34,148 nt of DNA. It comes from JAFDZW01 sp038229915. GTDB lineage: Bacteria > Bacteroidota > Ignavibacteria > Palsa-1295. This document shows, piece by piece, positions 15,492 to 23,323 of this stretch. The position numbers and the translations under genes were made by a program. Numbering within the stretch: position 1 is the first letter of the stretch; each line of letters begins with the position of its first letter. The stretch spans positions 1-34,148 of the forward strand of contig JBBRNY010000017.1 of the NCBI GenBank assembly GCA_038229915.1. The letters run 5' to 3'. The notes beneath the pieces were generated by a model. That model saw only the letters and a program-made list of their open reading frames with translations. It was not told the origin of the DNA and did not search any database.

Positions 15492-15504
15492 CGGTAAATA
15501 TTTT

Positions 15505-16347
15505 TCAGCTATTGATGAGGAGATCGGCTTCTGCTTCGATCGGTGATTCTTGTGGTTGCGAACGTTCGAATTCAGGATACATAAAGCGTTCGATACTGAG
15601 CGCACGCCCAGTTGCAGGATCGATCTCGATCACAGCACCCGAAATTTTGAGATCACCTTTGGCAGTTTCATATTTATGTGGCGTGCCATAAAGAAAGCGT
15701 TTGATAGCAATGTCTGTGCGAAGACCGACACAACTATCATACGGACCCGTCATACCGACATCAGTAAGATATGCAGTGCCGTTGGGCAAGATACGTTCAT
15801 CAGCCGTTTGAACATGGGTATGAGTGCCGAGCACTGCACTGACACGACCATCGAGATAAAAGCCCATGGCTTGTTTTTCGGCGGTAGCTTCAGCGTGAAA
15901 ATCAACAAGAATATTTGGGGTGACTGCAAGAATTCTTTCAAGCGCCCAGTCTGCCGCCTTAAAAGGGCAGTCGATCGGTGGTAAAAAAACTCTGCCTTGA
16001 ATTGAGAGTACACCGATCTTTACACCAGTGGCTGTTTCAAAAATAGCATAACCTGCGCCGCCATTTTCTCTTGGATAATTGAGAGGTCGAAGGATTCGAC
16101 GTTCTTCCTTCATCAAAGGACGAGCTTCCCAACGCTCCCATACATGGTTTCCGGTTGTGATGATATCGACACCTACACCGAATAATTCTTCGGCATGTTT
16201 TTTGGTGAGGGATTTACCTTCGTAAATATTTTCACCGTTTACAATGAGCGCATCGGCGTTATACTTTTCCTTGAAACCTTTGATCAATCTGACCACCATT
16301 GCTAATGCATCGGTGCCGACGATATCTCCTATAAATAGAATTTTCAC
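15505..16347 (-). CDS. YmdB-family calcineurin-like metallophosphoesterase
   Basis: Members of this family (TIGR00282/YmdB) are dinuclear-metal phosphoesterases; Bacillus YmdB hydrolyses cyclic nucleotides in vitro and affects biofilm and motility decisions. Metal-site motifs visible: KILFIGDIVG at the N-terminus, VNGENI, TTGNHVWE, VDFHAEATAEKQAMG and GTHTHVQTAD. The GTG at 16347 (encoding MKILFIGDIVG) is chosen because the family starts there and length becomes 280 residues; a GGGG-containing site lies 6 bases before it. A longer frame to 16410 would run into the upstream gene. The C-terminal tail rich in Glu (about 258-280) is not part of the core fold. Cellular role here is unknown. Confidence 0.9.
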   Translation of the reverse strand: MKILFIGDIVGTDALAMVVRLIKGFKEKYNADALIVNGENIYEGKSLTKKHAEELFGVGVDIITTGNHVWERWEARPLMKEERRILRPLNYPRENGGAGYAIFETATGVKIGVLSIQGRVFLPPIDCPFKAADWALERILAVTPNILVDFHAEATAEKQAMGFYLDGRVSAVLGTHTHVQTADERILPNGTAYLTDVGMTGPYDSCVGLRTDIAIKRFLYGTPHKYETAKGDLKISGAVIEIDPATGRALSIERFMYPEFERSQPQESPIEAEADLLINS

Positions 16348-16369
16348 TTTGTGCCCCGTAATATTGTGA

Positions 16370-18094
16370 TTAGTGCACCACAACAAGTTTCTCAGAAGAA
16401 ACGAGCGCATTATCTAAAAATACAGTTACGGTATATGATCCCGAACTCAAAGACGATGTTGAGATAATAATATCTGCTTTGGGGTCACCAGTATAAATAA
16501 TAGATCGCTGACCATCAACGATCGAAAGTAGCTCGACTCTCATCGAAGAGGATGTTCTGACTGTTGCGTCAGCAATAGAAACAGTAACCGCATTATTGCC
16601 GGGGTTTGGAAATAATGTGATCTGAGCTGTCGAATGAGACTTGAATGGAACCGCATCAATAAACTCGATACCATATTTCGTGAGTTGTCGCTCTGAGCCT
16701 GCGATAGGCACAAGGCCGTTGATCGTGGGTTGGTTCGTCTTTACGATGCCAACACCTTTTACCAGCCAGACAGTCTGCACTCCTGCAAATGAGCCTAAGG
16801 GAAGAATGCTTAGCGAAATATTCGCAGCTCCATTGATAAAGAATTTATAGGCTGTATCGAAATGCCCAGCGGGTACGGTGACACTATCAATTCCTTGATA
16901 ACTGCCTGTTACCGTCAGATCAATTGAGACCGTAGTGCCTTGAAAATCGGTTTGCTGTGCTAAATGTGCAATCGGATATTGTTTTTTAATGCCACCGGAA
17001 AGAATAAAATAATTTACAAAGCTGTCGGGAGGTGTGAGGATTGTGGCGAATGCTTGTGGTACAAATGTTCCTAAAAACTGTGCATCTGCATACGCGAGAA
17101 TATCGCCTTTCGCATCTGGAAGATAGTGAAGATTGCTTTCTTGTCCTTTCGAACGGTTGGTAATATTTGAGGTATCCTTTGCCCATGCGACATTCGTCAT
17201 CCCTGAAAAATTTTGGCCTGTGCGCCATACGACAAACGAAGCACGGTTCTTGGTGCTATCGATCGGTACTCCGAGAGTATCGGTCGTATAAGCATCATAA
17301 ATATTGTAGTGGCCGAGGTCGAGCGGGAATATCTCTGTTGCTTTTGTAACATCAACTTTCGTACCATGCTGTAAGCCTGGGGTTGGTTTTGGTTGCAAAC
17401 TAAAATCCACGAAAGAATTATGGGTCGTTACACCTTTTTCATTGCGCTCCATCGAAACGCCGAGTTTTAAATTTGCACCACCTGTTATGCCTGCATCAAT
17501 TGTCGGAGGAAGATTGCCTGTCCCTGCAATAGCATATTGTACGCCATCGAGTATGCTTGTCGCTTTTAACCCATCACTGAGCACGGTATCAGTACCATCG
17601 GTGATTACGACGGCATCATGTTTTTGCGAAAGAGAAAAGTCTGTGTTAAAAAAAGCATTGCCTCCAAGTTTTCGGAGTTTTTTTGCACTTGGTGAATTAT
17701 TGTCGATCAAACTTGAGTACGTTTCAAAATCAGCACCGCTGAGATCGATACCCCCTGCAGTCGCTGTAGCATTTACGGCGATGACGACAAAGCTGCCCGA
17801 AGTAACAGATAATGTATGTCCGCCAACAGAACCTGGGAATACCCAGCCTTCGGCAGGATAGACCAGCACTCCGGTAGAAAGCAAGCCGCCCGAAGAATCA
17901 AATCTTGCAAGGATACAGCCATCGAGATAGAGCGTATGATCGGTAGGGTTATAGAGCTCGACAAATGAGTCGTTGGCAAGACCGCCGCGGACAGTACCAA
18001 TATAGATCTCGTTGATCACAATACCCGATGCAGCGCTTTGCGCCATAGCAAATTCGGGAATAAGTAAAGTGATGAGCAAAAGTATGTATTTCAT
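16370..18094 (-). CDS. Secreted protein with lamin-tail/DUF4876-like N-terminal domain and T9SS sorting domain
   Basis: The 574-residue product starts with a signal peptide cleaved probably at AMA|QS. Residues about 25-180 hold an LTD-like segment (IVINEIYIG, SFVELYNPTDHTLYLDGC) and a GGIDLSGADFETYSS stretch that reminds me of DUF4876 proteins. The middle (about 240-490) is a beta-rich domain I do not recognise. The last 80 residues form a type A T9SS C-terminal sorting domain: LFPNPGNNAVTVSI, then SLSSGSYTVTVFLDN and a final KLVVVH. This predicts export across the outer membrane and surface attachment or release. First gene of the minus-strand operon ahead of ymdB, folD and nadK; its link to those housekeeping genes is probably only positional. 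Confidence 0.85.
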   Translation of the reverse strand: MKYILLLITLLIPEFAMAQSAASGIVINEIYIGTVRGGLANDSFVELYNPTDHTLYLDGCILARFDSSGGLLSTGVLVYPAEGWVFPGSVGGHTLSVTSGSFVVIAVNATATAGGIDLSGADFETYSSLIDNNSPSAKKLRKLGGNAFFNTDFSLSQKHDAVVITDGTDTVLSDGLKATSILDGVQYAIAGTGNLPPTIDAGITGGANLKLGVSMERNEKGVTTHNSFVDFSLQPKPTPGLQHGTKVDVTKATEIFPLDLGHYNIYDAYTTDTLGVPIDSTKNRASFVVWRTGQNFSGMTNVAWAKDTSNITNRSKGQESNLHYLPDAKGDILAYADAQFLGTFVPQAFATILTPPDSFVNYFILSGGIKKQYPIAHLAQQTDFQGTTVSIDLTVTGSYQGIDSVTVPAGHFDTAYKFFINGAANISLSILPLGSFAGVQTVWLVKGVGIVKTNQPTINGLVPIAGSERQLTKYGIEFIDAVPFKSHSTAQITLFPNPGNNAVTVSIADATVRTSSSMRVELLSIVDGQRSIIYTGDPKADIIISTSSLSSGSYTVTVFLDNALVSSEKLVVVH

Positions 18095-18290
18095 TCAGAG
18101 ATATGGATTATGACGTGACAGATCATCTTTGGCTATTAACACCCGAAGTTGGGAATAGTGTCTATATTAGAGCAAATGCAGTAATTATTAGGATTTTCTA
18201 AAAAAAGAGGAAAAAAGGCATATAGTAGAACTACACGAGCATAAAAGCTGTTAAGAACCCGCTTAGCAAAAGAAGAAATTTTATACTACT
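18095..18290. promoter_or_regulatory. Divergent intergenic region and rpmF leader
   Basis: The 196 bases between the T9SS-protein gene (minus) and rpmF (plus) must hold both promoters; I could not pick out a convincing -35/-10 pair. Near the rpmF side, GGCATATAGTAG (18217-18228) is complementary, with a 2-base bulge, to CTACTATGCC (18286-18295), which includes the rpmF start codon. Pairing of the two would close off the start of translation. The usual upstream partner of rpmF (DUF177/YceD) is absent. Confidence 0.3.
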
Positions 18291-18476
18291 ATGCCAAATC
18301 CTACGCATCGAAATAGCCGAACACGCCGCGATAAGCGCCGTACGCATTATAAAGCAGCAATGCCTGCTTTTGGCGAGTGCAAGAATTGTTCAGCAATGAA
18401 ATTGCTCCATCGCGCTTGCCCAAACTGCGGCCACTATAATGGCAGGCAGATGTTCGAGACCAAGACAGCCGCGTAA
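18291..18476 (+). CDS. rpmF: Ribosomal protein bL32
   Basis: 61-residue basic protein of the large ribosomal subunit. The N-terminal NSRTRRDKRRTHYK segment and the zinc-ribbon cysteines Cys30-x2-Cys33 and Cys43-x2-Cys46 identify bL32 of the zinc-binding type. rpmF upstream of plsX and the fab genes is a widely conserved arrangement that couples ribosome and membrane lipid synthesis; here a strong terminator separates them, so coupling, if any, would be by read-through. Confidence 0.96.
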   Translation: MPNPTHRNSRTRRDKRRTHYKAAMPAFGECKNCSAMKLLHRACPNCGHYNGRQMFETKTAA

Positions 18477-18497
18477 CTGTTTACGCAACGTTTTATT

Positions 18498-18541
18498 GCC
18501 GTTCATCTTGTCATATTTTCAAGATGAGCGGCTTTCTTTTT
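18498..18541 (+). terminator. Intrinsic terminator after rpmF
   Basis: GCCGTTCATCTTG and CAAGATGAGCGGC form a 13-bp stem with a single T-G wobble pair around the loop TCATATTTT, followed by TTTCTTTTT. It lies 21 bases after the rpmF stop, before plsX. Confidence 0.88.
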
Positions 18542-18571
18542 GAATCCACTCTCTCCATATTATTATAGCCG

Positions 18572-19582
18572 ATGATCCGGATCGGGTTAGATACGATGGG
18601 CGCTGACTTTTCACCCGTAAACGAGGTGGGCGGCGCATTATCGGCTCTTGGTGAATCCGGTCATGATATTCAGATCGTCCTCTTCGGTAAGGAAACCCTC
18701 CTCAAAGCACAACTCAAGAATAATCCATTCCCCGCGAAGATCGAGATCGTCAATGCCGATGAAGTCATTACCATGAATGACGAACCGGTTGCCGCACTCC
18801 GACAAAAACGAAACAGCTCTATCGTCCAAGGTTTGATCGCCCTCAAAGAAGGGAAGATCGATGCGTTTGTCAGCGCTGGTAATACTGGTGCAGTGATGGG
18901 CGGTGCTACTCTCGAACTTGGCAGGATTCCGGGGGTGAGCCGGCCGATGATCGGTTCTCAATTTCCAAGATCGAACGGCGGCTTCACATTAGTCTTTGAT
19001 GTCGGCGCAACAGTTGATGCAAAACCGCATTGGTTAAAAGAGTACGGAGTAATGGGTACGATCTATGCTCGGGAGATCTTTGGTATCAATAATCCGACGG
19101 TGGGATTGCTTTCAGTTGGTGAAGAAAAATCAAAAGGCAATGAGTTGGTGCTCGAAGCACAAAAATTACTTTCGCAAACGGAGCTAAACTTCATAGGGAA
19201 TGTTGAAGGAAGAGATATTTTGCTCGGCAAAGCTGATATTGTACTTTGCGATGGCTTTACCGGAAATATCATTTTAAAATTTGCGGAGAGTGTACTGATC
19301 ACACTCAAAACGAGAATTCGTGCGTATGCCGAGAAGGGCATCATCAATAAGATCAAAGCCGCGATCACGGCATCGGTGTTCAAAGCAACACTTCGTGATT
19401 TTGATTATCAGGAGCACGGCGGCGTTCCGTTGCTGGGTGTCAATGGGGTCGTGATCATCGGTCACGGAAGCTCAACACCAAAAGCGATCAGAACAATGAT
19501 CTTCAGGGCAGAAGAAATGGTACTAAAAGATATTTGTGGTGTCGTGCGAACAGCGCTTGCCAAGGAGAAAACAGATTTATGA
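18572..19582 (+). CDS. plsX: Phosphate acyltransferase PlsX
   Basis: PlsX converts acyl-ACP to acyl-phosphate, feeding PlsY in phosphatidic acid synthesis. The 336-residue product opens with IRIGLDTMGADFSPVNEVGG and contains VSAGNTGAVMGGATLELGRI, GATVDAKPHWLKEYGVMG and the C-terminal GVPLLGVNGVVIIGHGSS, all characteristic. Length is normal. The stop overlaps the fabH start (ATGA). First gene of the fab cluster proper; no clear promoter was identified in the short gap after the rpmF terminator. Confidence 0.96.
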   Translation: MIRIGLDTMGADFSPVNEVGGALSALGESGHDIQIVLFGKETLLKAQLKNNPFPAKIEIVNADEVITMNDEPVAALRQKRNSSIVQGLIALKEGKIDAFVSAGNTGAVMGGATLELGRIPGVSRPMIGSQFPRSNGGFTLVFDVGATVDAKPHWLKEYGVMGTIYAREIFGINNPTVGLLSVGEEKSKGNELVLEAQKLLSQTELNFIGNVEGRDILLGKADIVLCDGFTGNIILKFAESVLITLKTRIRAYAEKGIINKIKAAITASVFKATLRDFDYQEHGGVPLLGVNGVVIIGHGSSTPKAIRTMIFRAEEMVLKDICGVVRTALAKEKTDL

Positions 19583-20577
19583 GTGAAAAAACAGTTTTTC
19601 GTGCGGGGATAACCGCTGTTGCACACTTTGTCCCTGACGAAGTTGTGCCAAATTCATTTTTTGAGTCATATCTCGATACGACCGATGAATGGATACAGAC
19701 GCGCGCAGGAATAAAGGAGCGTAGAATTTTGCGCAATGGCGCAACGAGCGATCTGGCCGTTCCAGCGATAAAAAAATTGCTCGAACAACGGGGAATAGCG
19801 GCGACCGATATTGATATGATCTTGGTTGGCACAGTCACACCCGATATGCTTTTCCCATCGACGGCTTGTGTGATTCAAGAAAAGATCGGAGCAACAAACG
19901 CTTGGGGGTTTGATGTCTCCGCAGCGTGTTCGGGTTTTTTGTTTACACTCGAAACCGGTAGAAGATTTATCGAAAGTGGTGCGGCGAAAAAAGTGTTGGT
20001 TGTTGGCGCCGATAAAATGAGTTCTATCACCAACTATCAAGATCGCAATACTTGCATCTTGTTCGGTGATGGCGCCGGAGTAGTGCTGCTCGAACCGGTT
20101 GATGAAGAGTTGGGGATCCGCGATTCAATTTTGCGCATCGATGGCACCGGTGGCGAATACTTAAATATGAAAGGCGGCGGAAGTTTGAATCCGCCATCGC
20201 ACGAAACGGTCGACAAGCAAATGCATTATGTTTATCAAGATGGAAAAGCAGTATTCAAACGAGCGGTGATCGGGATGGCAGATGTTTCGGCAGAGATCGT
20301 CGAGCGTAATCATCTTACCAAAGATGACATCGCATACTTAGTACCGCATCAAGCAAACTTGCGTATTATCGAAGCCGCGCGTGAACGTGTCGGACTAACG
20401 CCCGACCAAGTGATGATCAATATTGATCGATATGGTAATACGACATCGGGCACAATACCGATCTGCTTGAGCGAGTGGTCGGCGGCGGGAAAAATTAAGA
20501 AAGGTGATTATCTCGTTCTCGCAAGTTTCGGGGCAGGGTTTACGTGGGGTTCGATCTTATTGCGTTGGGCATTTTAA
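19579..20577 (+). CDS. fabH: Beta-ketoacyl-ACP synthase III (FabH)
   Basis: FabH condenses acetyl-CoA with malonyl-ACP to start fatty acid synthesis. The catalytic triad is present: Cys117 in VSAACSGFLF, His257 in VPHQANLRI and Asn287 in YGNTTSGTI. The chosen ATG at 19579 overlaps the plsX stop by four bases and gives 332 residues, the normal length; an in-frame extension to 19534 would only add plsX-overlapping sequence. Followed 5 bases later by fabD. Confidence 0.97.
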   Translation: MSEKTVFRAGITAVAHFVPDEVVPNSFFESYLDTTDEWIQTRAGIKERRILRNGATSDLAVPAIKKLLEQRGIAATDIDMILVGTVTPDMLFPSTACVIQEKIGATNAWGFDVSAACSGFLFTLETGRRFIESGAAKKVLVVGADKMSSITNYQDRNTCILFGDGAGVVLLEPVDEELGIRDSILRIDGTGGEYLNMKGGGSLNPPSHETVDKQMHYVYQDGKAVFKRAVIGMADVSAEIVERNHLTKDDIAYLVPHQANLRIIEAARERVGLTPDQVMINIDRYGNTTSGTIPICLSEWSAAGKIKKGDYLVLASFGAGFTWGSILLRWAF

Positions 20578-20582
20578 TATCT

Positions 20583-21479
20583 ATGAAAGCATACGTATTC
20601 CCTGGGCAAGGTTCGCAATATGTCGGAATGGCAAAAGAATTTGCCGAAGTAATTCCCGAAGCGAAAGATATGTTGCAACAAGCCGATGATCTGCTTCACG
20701 TGCATTTGTCAAAGACAATGCTCGAAGGACCTGATGAGCTTTTAAAGCAAACTGAATTTACACAGCCGGCAATTTTTTTGCATTCGATGATCGCTCTGCG
20801 TTGTTCATCAATGCAAGATCATCCAGTTGCAGTAGCAGGTCATTCGCTTGGCGAATTCTCTGCGCTGTGCGCCGCAGAAGCTATCAGTTTTAATGATGCG
20901 CTATCGCTTGTGCATTTACGTGGCAGATTAATGGCAGAAGCTGGCAAGCGACAGAGTGGCACGATGGCGGCGATCATCGGTATGGATGAAACCGTGCTTC
21001 GGGATATGTGTGTTGCTGTCGAAGCAGAGACAGGTCATATCGTTCGGCCAGCGAATTTTAATTCACCGGGTCAGATCGTGATCAGTGGTTCGGTCGATGG
21101 AGTTCGCGAAGCAATGAAACGAGCGAAAGAAGCAGGCATTCGGATCGTAAAAGAACTTCCTGTTTCCGGAGCATTTCATTCGCCGCTAATGCAATATGCA
21201 GCCGATGGATTGAAAGAAGCATTAGATTCAACCACGATCGTTGCACCGATGATGCCGGTCTATGCAAATGTGACCGCAGAAGTGCATACCGATCCCGAGA
21301 GCATTCGTCAACGATTAGTCGAACAACTGACAATGCCGGTATTGTGGGAGCAGAGTGTAAAAAATATGAAACGTGACGGGATAAACGAATTCGTTGAGTT
21401 CGGTCCCGGGAAAGTGTTGCAAGGGTTGATCACTCGGACAGTACAAGAAGTATCTGTATCGGGAGTAGAGAAGCCATAA
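20583..21479 (+). CDS. fabD: Malonyl-CoA:ACP transacylase FabD
   Basis: FabD moves malonyl from CoA to ACP. The protein starts MKAYVFPGQGSQYVGM, with the family's GQGSQ motif; the nucleophile Ser88 is in GHSLGEF and His199 in SGAFHSPLM. From this ATG the length is 298 residues, as in the family. The frame is open further upstream to 20544 but that part lies inside fabH. It sits between fabH and a cysteine-cluster protein gene, in the canonical fab order apart from that insertion. Confidence 0.97.
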   Translation: MKAYVFPGQGSQYVGMAKEFAEVIPEAKDMLQQADDLLHVHLSKTMLEGPDELLKQTEFTQPAIFLHSMIALRCSSMQDHPVAVAGHSLGEFSALCAAEAISFNDALSLVHLRGRLMAEAGKRQSGTMAAIIGMDETVLRDMCVAVEAETGHIVRPANFNSPGQIVISGSVDGVREAMKRAKEAGIRIVKELPVSGAFHSPLMQYAADGLKEALDSTTIVAPMMPVYANVTAEVHTDPESIRQRLVEQLTMPVLWEQSVKNMKRDGINEFVEFGPGKVLQGLITRTVQEVSVSGVEKP

Positions 21480-21494
21480 ATTAGATCTGAATAT

Positions 21495-22220
21495 ATGAGC
21501 GAAGAATTGAATATAGACACTGAAAACTCGACTCGCGACGACATTCCGAGTTCGCGTATCGCACCGATCACCGTAAAAGGTATGAAGGTCGATGAGTTGA
21601 TCTTTACGCACGGTTTCGTGCACTATTGCGATATTGATAAATGTGGCGGCGGTTGCTGTCACTCTGGTGTCTATGCCGACACCAATGAGTACGAAAATAT
21701 TTTACGGCACAAAGACGAAATTATTGCCGTCATGGATGAAACACAGGATACCGACCCTGCTCATTGGTTCGATGGCGAGTGGATCGATGACACCGACTTC
21801 CCGAGCGGACGTGCAACAGGTACTGAAATTCATGAGCGCGATGGTGGTATTTCAGGTTTTACAGAAGGTTGTATGTTCCTTGATAAGCGACACTTTTGTT
21901 CGATCCAGGTTGCCGCCGCTGAAAAGGGATTGCATCGTTGGGCTTGGAAGCCTGACTATTGCATCTTGTTTCCGGTAACAGTCGTCGAAGGGATCATTAC
22001 CTATGACGATTCGCATTCGGTTGATCTGAATTATTGCGGGCTCAATGGAAGTGGCGTCTATGTTCATTCGATCTACGAATCGATGAAAGAGGAATTGATG
22101 CATTTCCTTGGTGAGACAGAATTCGCTAAGCTTAATGATTATTATTTAGCAAATCGCACACGTTTTGAAACCGAACGAGCGAAAGACCCCAAAAATACAT
22201 TTGTTCAAATTACACTGTAA
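21495..22220 (+). CDS. Cysteine-cluster protein, DUF3109/YkgJ-like
   Basis: A soluble 241-residue protein with a clustered cysteine motif: Cys45-x4-Cys50-x3-Cys54-Cys55 (in CDIDKCGGGCC), then Cys126 and Cys135 (GCMFLDKRHFC), Cys156 (KPDYC) and a later NYCGL. The spacing and the stretch EKGLHRWAWKPDYCILFP are like the DUF3109 family and the wider YkgJ group, which are thought to bind zinc or an iron-sulfur cluster. No enzymatic function is established for them. The gene starts 15 bases after fabD and ends one base before fabG, so it is co-transcribed with fatty acid synthesis genes, where such a gene is not usual in model organisms. The acidic N-terminal 20 residues look disordered. Family tentative, metal binding likely. 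Confidence 0.75.
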   Translation: MSEELNIDTENSTRDDIPSSRIAPITVKGMKVDELIFTHGFVHYCDIDKCGGGCCHSGVYADTNEYENILRHKDEIIAVMDETQDTDPAHWFDGEWIDDTDFPSGRATGTEIHERDGGISGFTEGCMFLDKRHFCSIQVAAAEKGLHRWAWKPDYCILFPVTVVEGIITYDDSHSVDLNYCGLNGSGVYVHSIYESMKEELMHFLGETEFAKLNDYYLANRTRFETERAKDPKNTFVQITL

Positions 22221-22221
22221 T

Positions 22222-22968
22222 ATGTCAATGCTTTTAGGTCAGGTTGTTGTTGTAACCGGTGCATCACGCGGAATTGGCAAAGCGATCGCCATTGCCGCCG
22301 CCACTGCCGGCGCAGATGTTGTTTTTACATATGCATCGAATGAGCAAGCCGCGACAGAAGTCTCAGCCGAGATCCAGGCACTTGGGCGGAAGAGTTTAGC
22401 CATCAAGGCAGATGCAGCCTCGGCAGATGGAGCAAATAGTGTGATCGAACAGACGATCGCAATGTTTGGGAAGATCGACGTTCTTGTCAATAATGCCGGT
22501 ATCACTCGTGATACATTACTGATGAGAATGAGTGAAAGCGATTGGGATGCGGTGATCGATACCAATCTCAAAGGTGTTTTCTTGCTCACGAAGGCGGCGA
22601 TCCGCCCGATGATGTCAGCAAAAAAGGGGAAGATTATTACCATCTCCAGTGTTGTTGGTCTGACCGGAAACCCGGGGCAGACCAATTATTGTGCTTCGAA
22701 AGCCGGAGTGATCGGGTTTTCAAAGTCGTTAGCAAAAGAAGTCGGTTCGCGTGGCATTACCGTAAATGTCATTGCGCCGGGATATATCGAAACCGATATG
22801 ACCCAGAAAATGTCAGACGTTCAAAAGAAAGCCATACTCGATATGGTGCCGTTGCGAAGAGGCGGTAAGCCGGAAGATATTGCTCAGGCAGTGATGTTTT
22901 TGGCATCAAGCGGAGGCGATTACATAACCGGCGAGACCATCAGAGTTGATGGCGGAATGGCAATGTAA
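22222..22968 (+). CDS. fabG: 3-oxoacyl-ACP reductase FabG
   Basis: NADPH-dependent reductase of the fatty acid elongation cycle, short-chain dehydrogenase fold. Cofactor motif TGASRGIGKAI, NNAGITRDTLLMRM, and catalytic Ser143, Tyr156 and Lys160 (NYCASK) are visible; the end GETIRVDGGMAM is typical of FabG. From the ATG at 22222 the length is 248 residues and the gap to the preceding stop is one base; an in-frame upstream start at 22165 would overlap the previous gene and add unrelated residues. Confidence 0.96.
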   Translation: MSMLLGQVVVVTGASRGIGKAIAIAAATAGADVVFTYASNEQAATEVSAEIQALGRKSLAIKADAASADGANSVIEQTIAMFGKIDVLVNNAGITRDTLLMRMSESDWDAVIDTNLKGVFLLTKAAIRPMMSAKKGKIITISSVVGLTGNPGQTNYCASKAGVIGFSKSLAKEVGSRGITVNVIAPGYIETDMTQKMSDVQKKAILDMVPLRRGGKPEDIAQAVMFLASSGGDYITGETIRVDGGMAM

Positions 22969-22972
22969 GCGC

Positions 22973-23000
22973 TTGACAAAAAGATTTTAGTATATTTATT
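22973..23000 (+). promoter_or_regulatory. Possible promoter upstream of acpP
   Basis: A perfect TTGACA (22973-22978) directly after the fabG stop is followed at 16 bases by TTTATT, a moderate -10 match, within an A/T-rich stretch. It would let acpP be transcribed more strongly than the rest of the cluster, which fits the high demand for acyl carrier protein. Confidence 0.4.
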
Positions 23001-23028
23001 GTTTCATTTTCATTTATTATTAAGCACT

Positions 23029-23271
23029 ATGGCAGATACAGCAGCAATTGAGTCAAAGGTTCGTGAGATCATCACCAGCAAACTTGGTGTCGAAGCATCG
23101 CAGGTAACGACCACCGCTTCGTTCACGAAAGATCTTGGCGCTGATTCGCTTGATACCGTCGAACTCGTTATGGAGTTTGAAAAAGAATTCGGAATGCAGA
23201 TCCCTGACGAAGATGCAGAAAAGATCCAGTCGGTGGGTGATGCAGTAACCTATATCTCTTCTAAAAAATAA
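23029..23271 (+). CDS. acpP: Acyl carrier protein
   Basis: 80-residue acidic carrier protein. The phosphopantetheine attachment site is Ser40 in LGADSLDTVEL, and the surrounding helices (VREIITSKLGVEASQVT, VMEFEKEFGMQIPDEDAEKI) are standard. The ATG giving MADTAAIE is chosen; the frame is open ten codons further up (22999) but that part would encode a His/Leu-rich stretch not found in ACPs. It stands between fabG and fabF as in many bacteria. Confidence 0.97.
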   Translation: MADTAAIESKVREIITSKLGVEASQVTTTASFTKDLGADSLDTVELVMEFEKEFGMQIPDEDAEKIQSVGDAVTYISSKK

Positions 23272-23278
23272 TCGTTGA

Positions 23279-23308
23279 GGTTGTACTTCCGCTGTTGGAA
23301 GTGTAACT
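23279..23308 (+). other. Hairpin between acpP and fabF
   Basis: ACTTCC (23285-23290) and GGAAGT (23297-23302) form a perfect 6-bp stem with a GCTGTT loop; GTT and AAC further out can extend it past a two-base mismatch. No T run follows, so this is more likely an mRNA processing or stability element than a terminator. Confidence 0.35.
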
Positions 23309-23323
23309 TCATCTAATAGTATT

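Noticed and set aside
15492..15605. Longer N-terminus for FolD
   Set aside because: The extra 38 residues overlap the ymdB coding end and have no similarity to FolD, whereas the ATG at 15491 matches the family start.
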